This document shows positions 58,170 through 64,000 of a DNA stretch of 64,000 nt, one piece after another. The first letter of the stretch is position 1. The number at the start of each line of letters is the position of its first letter. The DNA lies in NCBI GenBank assembly GCA_001650895.1, contig LXYH01000006.1, positions 1 to 64,000 of the forward strand. The letters run 5' to 3'. Origin of the DNA: Rhodobacteraceae bacterium EhC02 (GTDB lineage Bacteria; Pseudomonadota; Alphaproteobacteria; Rhodobacterales; Rhodobacteraceae). Below the pieces are notes generated by a model. It was given only the letters and a program-made list of their open reading frames with translations, had not been told where the DNA came from and searched no databases. A program made the position numbers and the translations under genes.

Positions 58170-58726
58170 GGATCGTTGCCGGGCGGTTTCGGGGCCGTGC
58201 CCTTGCGGCCCTGGGCAAAGGTGATCCCGGCGCGCATCTGCGGCCGACAACGGATCGCACCCGCGAAAGCCTGTTCAACATGCTGGCCGGTGGCCGTTTC
58301 GGCGACCCGATCAACGGCGCGCGCGTTCTGGACCTGTTCGCAGGGACCGGCGCGCTGGGGCTCGAGGCGCTGTCGCGCGGGGCAACACATGCCGTTTTCG
58401 TGGACGACGGGACCAAGGCGCTGGCGCTGATCCGGCAGAATGTCGCGATCTGCGAGGCCGGGGCAGAGACGCGGATCATCAAGCGTGATGCGCGTCGCCT
58501 TCCCCCGAATGACGGCCTGCCTTTCGACCTGATCTTTCTGGATCCGCCATATGCAAAGGGCATGGGGGAACAGGCGCTGCGTCAGGCCCTGGCGCAAGGC
58601 TGGATAGCCGCCGAGGCGCTGATCGTCTGGGAGGAAAGTGCCGCGATCCTGCCGCCCGAGGGCGTGACCCTGCTGGAAAGCCGCCGCTACGGCGATACGG
58701 TGATCAGCCTGCTGCGCGCAGACTGA
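58166..58726 (+). CDS. rsmD: 16S rRNA (guanine(966)-N2)-methyltransferase RsmD
   Basis: A 186-residue SAM-dependent methyltransferase. Motif I is VLDLFAGTGALGLEALSRGA and the catalytic DPPY box is LIFLDPPYAKG. The start MRIVAGRFRGRALA is typical. It modifies G966 of 16S rRNA late in 30S assembly. The ATG overlaps the preceding stop. Confidence 0.96.
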   Translation: MRIVAGRFRGRALAALGKGDPGAHLRPTTDRTRESLFNMLAGGRFGDPINGARVLDLFAGTGALGLEALSRGATHAVFVDDGTKALALIRQNVAICEAGAETRIIKRDARRLPPNDGLPFDLIFLDPPYAKGMGEQALRQALAQGWIAAEALIVWEESAAILPPEGVTLLESRRYGDTVISLLRAD

Positions 58727-58884
58727 CCCGACCGGCGCTTGGCAGATGGCCCGGCCCCTGCGGGGGTGCCATTCACGGTCGCGCCCGCGACGCGGCAAAA
58801 AGACGACGCACCATGGGGTCGGAAACGGGAAAGCATGGCAGGACATGCGGGTTCAGCTTGCCGGGACATTGATCCGGAATATCC

Positions 58885-60102
58885 ATGGCAACCCGTTACA
58901 TACCCATCTGGACCCGCTTTGCCCCCACGCCCGGCGTTCGAGGTTTCGCGACCCTCCAGGGATTCGAGGCCATCACACGCGGAATCCTGATCTCTGTCTT
59001 TCCGCTCGAAATGTACCGCGCCCTTCAGGATGCGCAGACCGTGTCCCAGGTCTATTTCATGATCGGGATCACATCCCTGCTGGGCGGGTTGATGGTGCCC
59101 TGGCTGAATCGCTTCCTGCCACGCCGCTGGATGTATACCACCGGTGCCTCGCTTTATGTGCTGGGCTCGATCGTGGCGGTTCTGGGGGGCACCGACATGA
59201 TCATGTTCGCCCTGCTCTGCAACACGCTGGCGACGGTGATCACCTTCGTCTGCTTCAATGCCTATGTGCTGGACTATATCGCGCGGGTCGACCTGGGGCG
59301 GGCCGAGTCGATGCGGATGTTCTATTCCGCTCTTGGCTGGACGGTGGGGCCGGTTCTGGGTGTGACCCTGATGGCGCTCTGGCGGCCAGCGCCTTTCGTG
59401 GTCGCCGGCGTCTCGGCCCTGTGCATGCTGTCGGTCTTCTGGTCGATGCGGCTGGGCAATGGCAAGCTGATCAGCCGGGCGCGCGCGCCCGCCCCCAACC
59501 CGCTGGCCTTTCTGGGGCGTTTCTTCGCGCAACCGCGCCTGATCGCGGGCTGGCTGTTCGCGGTGATCCGGTCCTGCGGCTGGTGGGTCTATGTCGTCTA
59601 CCTGCCGATCTTCGCCGTCGAGTCCGGGCTGGGCGAAGCCACGGGCGGGATCGTCCTGTCGATCACCAATGGCACGCTTTTCTTGACGCCGCTGATGCTG
59701 CGCTTCGTTCAGGCCAGTTCGATCCGCACGGCGGTGCGTTTCGGGTTTTTCGCGGCAGGCGCGTTGTTCATCGCGGCCGGCGTTGGCCAGTGGCTGCCAT
59801 GGGGGGCGGTGGCCTTGCTGATGCTGGCGTCTTTCTGCCTGATCCTGCTGGATGTCTGCGGCGGTCTGCCCTTCCTGATGGCGGTCAAACCCTCGGAACG
59901 GACCGAGATGTCGGCCGTCTATTCCAGCTTCCGCGATGTATCGGGCATCCTGACCCCCGGCATCGCCTGGCTGGTCCTGCTGGCAGCCCCCTTGCCGGGG
60001 GTCTTCATGGCCTGCGGTGCCGGGCTCTGGCTGGCATGGGGTATCGCGGGGCGCCTGCATCCGCGCCTGGGGCGCGCACGCATCCGCCTGCCCGCTGTCT
60101 GA
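58885..60102 (+). CDS. MFS transporter
   Basis: A 405-residue protein with about twelve membrane helices and few charged residues in them. Loop motifs NRFLPRRWMYTTGASLY and RVDLGRAESMRMFYSALGWTVGPVLGV mark a MFS antiporter of uncharacterised substrate. It is not similar to the GPH-type carrier at 32750. Its 158-base upstream gap has no clear promoter. It ends 78 bases from the convergent map gene. Confidence 0.88.
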   Translation: MATRYIPIWTRFAPTPGVRGFATLQGFEAITRGILISVFPLEMYRALQDAQTVSQVYFMIGITSLLGGLMVPWLNRFLPRRWMYTTGASLYVLGSIVAVLGGTDMIMFALLCNTLATVITFVCFNAYVLDYIARVDLGRAESMRMFYSALGWTVGPVLGVTLMALWRPAPFVVAGVSALCMLSVFWSMRLGNGKLISRARAPAPNPLAFLGRFFAQPRLIAGWLFAVIRSCGWWVYVVYLPIFAVESGLGEATGGIVLSITNGTLFLTPLMLRFVQASSIRTAVRFGFFAAGALFIAAGVGQWLPWGAVALLMLASFCLILLDVCGGLPFLMAVKPSERTEMSAVYSSFRDVSGILTPGIAWLVLLAAPLPGVFMACGAGLWLAWGIAGRLHPRLGRARIRLPAV

Positions 60103-60123
60103 CCGGCGCGGCATCGGCTGTTT

Positions 60124-60142
60124 CTTCTTGCCTCAAATATCC
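60124..60142 (-). repeat. Copy 3 of the 19-bp intergenic repeat
   Basis: The plus strand reads CTTCTTGCCTCAAATATCC. On the minus strand it lies 38 bases after the map stop, preceded by a nested hairpin, CCGCG/CGCGG with inner CGGA/TCCG, at 60143-60170. Confidence 0.7.
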
Positions 60143-60179
60143 CCGCGCGGAGCGCATTCCGCCATCGCGGACAAAGGCA

Positions 60180-60992
60180 TCAGCCGTAAGTGGGGTGGAA
60201 CCGTCCTGCGGGCGAGAGTGTGAAGATCTCGCACCCGGTCGCCGTGACACCCACGGAATGCTCGAACTGGGCGCTCAGCGACTTGTCGCGGGTCACGGCT
60301 GTCCAGTCATCGGCCAGGACCTTGGTTTCGGGGCGTCCCAGGTTCACCATGGGCTCGATGGTGAAGAACATCCCTTCCTCCAGCACCGGTCCGGTACCCG
60401 GACGGCCATAATGCAGCACATTCGGTGGCGCATGAAAGACGCGCCCCAGGCCATGGCCGCAGAAGTCTCGCACCACGCTCATGCGGTGCCCTTCGACGAA
60501 GGACTGGATCGCATGGCCGATGTCACCAAACGTGTTGCCCGGTCTGACCGCCTCGATCCCCAGCATCAGCGCATCATGGGTCACCTGGATCAGGCGCTCT
60601 GCCTTGCGGGACAGGGTACCCGCGGCATACATGCGGCTGGTATCGCCGAACCAGCCATCAACGATCACGGTGACATCGATGTTCAGGATGTCGCCATCCT
60701 TCAGCTTCTTGTCGCCGGGAATGCCATGACAGACCACGTGGTTCAGGCTGATGCAGCTGGCATGCTGATAGCCCTTGTAGCCGATCGTGGCCGATTTCAC
60801 GCCTGCGGCCTCGACCTTGTCCTCGATGATCCGGTCCAGCTCGCCGGTGGTGATGCCGGGCTGCACGAATTCCGCGATCTCGTCCAGGATGGTTGCCGCA
60901 ACCTGTCCGGCACGGTGCATTCCGGCAAAGTCACCGTCTTCGTGAATTCGGATGCCATCCCGTGTAAGGCGGCCGCGATGCTGATCGTTCAA
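60180..60992 (-). CDS. map: Methionine aminopeptidase type I
   Basis: A 270-residue metalloprotease that removes the N-terminal methionine of new proteins. The dinuclear-metal ligands can be read: DILNIDVTVIVDGWFGDTSRM (two Asp), GHGLGRVFHAPPNV (His), FFTIEPMVNLG (Glu) and QFEHSVGVT (Glu). The CISLNHVVCHGIPG segment holds the conserved His. Length is typical. It is a single gene, divergent-side neighbour sfsA being on the same strand upstream. Confidence 0.97.
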   Translation of the reverse strand: MNDQHRGRLTRDGIRIHEDGDFAGMHRAGQVAATILDEIAEFVQPGITTGELDRIIEDKVEAAGVKSATIGYKGYQHASCISLNHVVCHGIPGDKKLKDGDILNIDVTVIVDGWFGDTSRMYAAGTLSRKAERLIQVTHDALMLGIEAVRPGNTFGDIGHAIQSFVEGHRMSVVRDFCGHGLGRVFHAPPNVLHYGRPGTGPVLEEGMFFTIEPMVNLGRPETKVLADDWTAVTRDKSLSAQFEHSVGVTATGCEIFTLSPAGRFHPTYG

Positions 60993-61039
60993 ACCGGGGC
61001 TCCGTCCTGAAAATCCGTTTTGTCTTTATTTAGGCCGAT

Positions 61040-61777
61040 TTATCCGAAGTTGCCAGTCAAGCCAAGGGCGGGCGTCAGCGGATGTGACAATCCGATCCCA
61101 TCGGGGTCAAGCCTGCAAGCTTGGCAAACCACCTCGACACCGGCCGCATGTGCGGCCGATGCCGCGGCCGCATAGGCCGGGTCGATGTCGCGGGCCAGGT
61201 CAAAACGGGTGCAATCACTGCGCTGCACAAGATAGAAAAGCACCGCGCGATGCCCTTGCCGCGCCATGTCGGCCAGTTCGCCAAGATGCTTGGCCCCACG
61301 CGCGGTCACGCTGTCGGGGAATTCGGCAAGGCCCTCCTGCCGGCTGAGGGTGACGCTTTTAACCTCGACATAGGCATCAGGCAGACCCGGTTCGCGCAGC
61401 AGGAAATCGACGCGGCTTGAGGTGCCATAGGCCTGTTCCGGCAGGACTGTCCCATAGGCCGCAAGTGCAGGTATCGCACGTGCCTCCAATGCCGCGCGCA
61501 GCATCCGGTTGGGTAGCGCGGTATCGATCCCGGTGAAATGGCCATCGCAATGATCCACCAGCCGCCAACCGTAGCGCAGCTTTTTCTTCGGGTCTTCGTT
61601 GCGTTCCAGCCAGATTCTTGTGCCCGGCGTCGCCAACCCCAGCATCGCGCCGGGATTGGGGCAATGGGCCACGACCTGCTGACCGGCATCGGGGCCGGTT
61701 TCAGGCACCACATCGGCAAGAAACCGTTTATAGCGGCGGATCAGCCGGGCGGGCAGCAGAGGGGTTGGAAAGCGCAT
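61040..61777 (-). CDS. sfsA: SfsA family DNA/RNA nuclease-like protein
   Basis: A 245-residue protein. Motifs are VVAHCPNPGAMLGL, SSRVDFLL, YVEVKSVTLSRQEGLAEFPDSVTARGAKHLGEL and a C-terminal GVEVVCQACRLDPDGI. SfsA was first described as a maltose-metabolism stimulator and has a nuclease-like fold with the D-EVK signature. MRFPTPL is the start by family length. It is divergent from the CinA-like gene, 46 bases away. Confidence 0.94.
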   Translation of the reverse strand: MRFPTPLLPARLIRRYKRFLADVVPETGPDAGQQVVAHCPNPGAMLGLATPGTRIWLERNEDPKKKLRYGWRLVDHCDGHFTGIDTALPNRMLRAALEARAIPALAAYGTVLPEQAYGTSSRVDFLLREPGLPDAYVEVKSVTLSRQEGLAEFPDSVTARGAKHLGELADMARQGHRAVLFYLVQRSDCTRFDLARDIDPAYAAAASAAHAAGVEVVCQACRLDPDGIGLSHPLTPALGLTGNFG

Positions 61778-61823
61778 GGGCTTGGGCCTATACCGAGGCA
61801 TCTGATGTTTCAAGGACAGCGCC

Positions 61824-62546
61824 ATGACCAATCCAACCGCCGCCATGATCGTGATCGGGGACGAGATCCTGTCGGGTCGCACCCGCGACAGCAACATGCA
61901 TTACCTGGCGGGCGAGCTGACCAAGGTCGGTATCGACCTGCGCGAGGTGCGCGTGGTCAGCGATGACGCACCCGCCATCGTGGCAGCCGTCAGGGCCCTG
62001 TCCGGGACCTATACCCATGTCTTCACCTCGGGCGGGATCGGGCCGACCCATGATGACATCACGGCGGATTGCATCGCGCAGGCCTTCGACCGGCATATCG
62101 ATGTGCGTGACGATGCCCGCGCGCTTCTGGCGGCGCATTATGCCCGCACCGGGAGCGAGCTGAACGCCGCCCGCCTGCGGATGGCGCGCATTCCCGATGG
62201 GGCCAGCCTGATCGAAAACCCGGTCTCGACCGCACCGGGCTTCACAGTCGAAAACGTGCATGTCATGGCGGGCGTGCCTTCGGTCTTTCAGGCCATGGTC
62301 GCCTCGATCCTGCCGACTCTGACAGGCGGCAAGCCGCTGCTGTCGCAGACCCTGCGCATTCAGCGCGGCGAAGGCGATATCGCCGGTCCGCTGGCCGATC
62401 TGGCGCAACGCTATCCGGACCTGTCGATGGGGTCCTATCCGTTCCAGCAAAACGGGGTCTACGGCGCCAATATCGTGATCCGGGGACAGGATGGTGCGCA
62501 GGTTGATGCCGCGATGGCGGAACTGTCGGCCCTGTTTCCCGCATGA
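61824..62546 (+). CDS. CinA N-terminal-type molybdopterin-binding domain protein
   Basis: A 240-residue protein with the MoaB/Mog fold: AAMIVIGDEILSGRTRDSNMHYLAGEL, FTSGGIGPTHDDIT and HVMAGVPSVFQAM. It lacks the C-terminal nicotinamide-nucleotide amidase of full CinA, so it is the short form found in alphaproteobacteria. The family hydrolyses ADP-ribose-type or other pyrophosphates; the exact role here is unknown. It overlaps the GNAT gene (ATGA). Confidence 0.92.
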   Translation: MTNPTAAMIVIGDEILSGRTRDSNMHYLAGELTKVGIDLREVRVVSDDAPAIVAAVRALSGTYTHVFTSGGIGPTHDDITADCIAQAFDRHIDVRDDARALLAAHYARTGSELNAARLRMARIPDGASLIENPVSTAPGFTVENVHVMAGVPSVFQAMVASILPTLTGGKPLLSQTLRIQRGEGDIAGPLADLAQRYPDLSMGSYPFQQNGVYGANIVIRGQDGAQVDAAMAELSALFPA

Positions 62547-63274
62547 CGCCGGATCTGGCGCAGCTTTATGACGTGATCGACGGGACCTGGCCCGCAGCCG
62601 AGACGCGGCGTCAGGGACATATGCTGCTGCGGCGTGGCGAAGGGGGCGGGCAACGCGTGTCGGCAGCGACTGCGCTTGGCCACGTCACGCCGCAGGATGT
62701 CGATGCCGCCGAAGCGGCGATGCAGGCCATGGGACAGCCCCGGCTGTTCCAGATCAGGGCAGGCGACAGGGCGCTGGATGACCTGCTGGCGCAGCGCGGC
62801 CATGTGATCGTCGACCCTGTCAATCTCTATGTCGCCCATGTCGATGTGCTGGCCACACGCAGTCCACCACCCGTGACGGCCTTCTGCGTATGGGAGCCAC
62901 TGGCCATCCAGATCGATATCTGGGCCAAGGGCGGGATCGGATCCGGTCGGCTTGCCGTCATGCACAGGGCGAAGGGGCCGAAAATCTCGATCCTCGGACG
63001 GCTAAATGATCATCCCGGCGGCACCGCGTTTGTCGCGATTCATGACGGGATCGCCATGGTCCACGCGGTCGAGGTACTGCCGCATCAACGCAAGCAGGGG
63101 ATGGCAGGCTGGTTCATGCGGCTTGCCGCATTCTGGGCCCGCGACAACGGGGCCAGCCATATTGCCGTGGTCTGCACACAGGCGAACACGGCGGCGAATG
63201 CGCTCTATGCTTCCCTCGGGATGGCGCTTGTGGGACAGTATCACTACCGCAAACATCCAGATGACGTGAAATGA
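62543..63274 (+). CDS. GNAT-family acetyltransferase
   Basis: A 243-residue protein whose C-terminal third carries the acetyl-CoA binding fold: AVEVLPHQRKQGMAGWFMRLAAFWARDNGASHIAVVCTQANTAANALYASLGM. The N-terminal half is less conserved, as in many two-domain GNATs. The acceptor substrate is unknown. It is translated with the upstream CinA-like gene (ATGA overlap). Confidence 0.88.
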   Translation: MTPDLAQLYDVIDGTWPAAETRRQGHMLLRRGEGGGQRVSAATALGHVTPQDVDAAEAAMQAMGQPRLFQIRAGDRALDDLLAQRGHVIVDPVNLYVAHVDVLATRSPPPVTAFCVWEPLAIQIDIWAKGGIGSGRLAVMHRAKGPKISILGRLNDHPGGTAFVAIHDGIAMVHAVEVLPHQRKQGMAGWFMRLAAFWARDNGASHIAVVCTQANTAANALYASLGMALVGQYHYRKHPDDVK

Positions 63275-63281
63275 GCCAAGC

Positions 63282-63854
63282 ATGAGCACCAAAGACCAGC
63301 CCACCGCCCTCGACCTGCCGCAAGTCGATCCGCTGCCGCCCGCCACGCAGAAGTATTTCGACATCTGTCAGGACAAGCTGGGCATGGTGCCGAACGTGCT
63401 GCGCGCCCATGCCTTCGACATCGACAAGCTGAACACCTTTTCCGCCCTCTACAATGACCTGATGCTGGCAAACAGCGGCCTCAGCAAACTTGAGCGCGAG
63501 ATGATCGCGGTCACGGTTTCGTCCATCAACCGCTGCTTCTATTGCCTGACGGCGCATGGTGCGGCGGTCAGGCAACTGTCCGGCGATCCCAAGCTGGGCG
63601 AGATGCTGGTGATGAACTACCGGGTGGCGCCGCTGGATGCACGGCAACGCGCGATGCTGGATTTCGCGGCGCTGGTCACGACCGCCTCGGCCACGATAGA
63701 GGAAGATCACCGCCAGGCCCTGCGCGATGTGGGGTTCACGGATCGCGACATCTGGGACATCGCCAATGTCGCGGCCTTCTACAACATGACGAACCGGGTC
63801 GCGTCGGCCACGGACATGCGCCCCAATGACGAGTATCATGCGCAGGCCAGGTAA
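63282..63854 (+). CDS. Peroxidase-related AhpD-like protein
   Basis: A 190-residue protein of the carboxymuconolactone decarboxylase/AhpD superfamily. The segment NRCFYCLTAHGAAVRQLSG holds the CxxC and the conserved His of an alkylhydroperoxidase-like site, preceded by LSKLEREMIAVTVSS. It belongs to the 'peroxidase-related enzyme' group; physiological partner unknown. It starts 7 bases after the GNAT gene, suggesting one operon. Confidence 0.9.
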   Translation: MSTKDQPTALDLPQVDPLPPATQKYFDICQDKLGMVPNVLRAHAFDIDKLNTFSALYNDLMLANSGLSKLEREMIAVTVSSINRCFYCLTAHGAAVRQLSGDPKLGEMLVMNYRVAPLDARQRAMLDFAALVTTASATIEEDHRQALRDVGFTDRDIWDIANVAAFYNMTNRVASATDMRPNDEYHAQAR

Positions 63855-63863
63855 CATGACGGG

Positions 63864-64000
63864 ATGAGGATGATCCGCCTGTCCCATCGGCCCATTGCAG
63901 GAATGGCGCTGATCCTCGGGCTGGCCCTGGCCGGTCCGGCGGCAGCGCTGGACCTGACCTTGCCCTTCAGCAGTCAGTTGACCACCCGCGTCGTCACGGC
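63864..64000 (+). CDS. Start of a secreted protein, truncated by the window end
   Basis: The first 45 residues are visible: a signal peptide (MRMIRLSHRPIAGMALILGLALAGPAAA) then ALDLTLPFSSQLTTRVV. The mature start resembles OmpA-family proteins of roseobacters as I recall them, but too little is present for assignment. It begins 9 bases after the preceding stop, so it may belong to that operon. Confidence 0.6.
   Translation, partial: MRMIRLSHRPIAGMALILGLALAGPAAALDLTLPFSSQLTTRVVT

Overview
The window is a gene-dense, GC-rich stretch of chromosome from an alphaproteobacterium, most probably a Rhodobacteraceae/Roseobacteraceae member. The evidence is the gene content: an RpoE-ChrR singlet-oxygen pair next to the UfaD/UfaO-like furan fatty acid genes as in Rhodobacter sphaeroides, a Pol IV with an N-terminal zinc ribbon, the 41-residue form of ribosomal protein L36, a free-standing GltB-like FMN protein, and many ATGA/GTGA stop-start overlaps. 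I see no insertion sequence, prophage, CRISPR array, rRNA or plasmid gene; it reads as ordinary core and lifestyle chromosome.

Layout. 1-540 has no supported gene. 0.5-7.7 kb: msrQ-msrP (periplasmic methionine sulfoxide repair), a membrane-anchored GltB-like FMN protein divergent from a secreted DUF302 protein around a perfect FNR-type box, a fasciclin protein and clpB with a heat-shock-type promoter. 7.8-13.6 kb: two uncharacterised proteins, pyrF, an NfeD/SPFH pair, a Nudix hydrolase, dinB and an N-formylglutamate amidohydrolase. 13.6-14.1 kb: tRNA-Val(GAC) and rpmJ. 14.1-25.7 kb: a branched-chain-type ABC importer operon (acyl-CoA ligase, livG, livH, a small membrane protein, livM, substrate-binding protein, livF, then a PaaK-like ligase), divergent from a cytoplasmic hybrid histidine kinase and an OmpR-type regulator; a perfect palindrome lies in the shared control region.

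25.7-30.3 kb: an M20 amidohydrolase, a histidine phosphatase, and a saccharopine-pathway operon (LYS1-like, SemiSWEET, LYS9-like). 30.4-37.5 kb: a small secreted protein, DUF3775, and a five-gene overlapping operon (FAD oxidase, DUF1365, MFS, DUF3833, SDR) divergent from rpoE-chrR, probably the singlet-oxygen/furan fatty acid regulon. 37.5-45.3 kb: rmuC-mutL, puuD (urate oxidation) divergent from a LysR regulator plus rhodanese, and glnK-amtB. 45.5-53.9 kb: a class A penicillin-binding protein, mlaA-mlaC, an orphan type I secretion ABC/HlyD pair, RidA and a glycerophosphodiesterase. 53.9-64 kb: a FemAB-like protein, pterin dehydratase, MscS, peroxiredoxin, a ferredoxin-reductase-type flavoprotein, rsmD, an MFS protein, map, sfsA, a CinA-like protein, a GNAT, an AhpD-like protein and the start of a secreted protein cut by the window end.

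Most notable signals: (i) a 19-bp sequence present three times (16307, 43490, 60124), each beside a hairpin and downstream of a minus-strand gene; (ii) the FNR box at 3637-3650; (iii) the ATTGTTAC-N5-GTAACAAT palindrome at 23022-23042; (iv) SemiSWEET between the two saccharopine dehydrogenases; (v) a small two-helix membrane protein inside the importer operon; (vi) the uncharacterised genes coupled to the furan fatty acid pair. All functions are read from sequence recognition alone; no database search was run.
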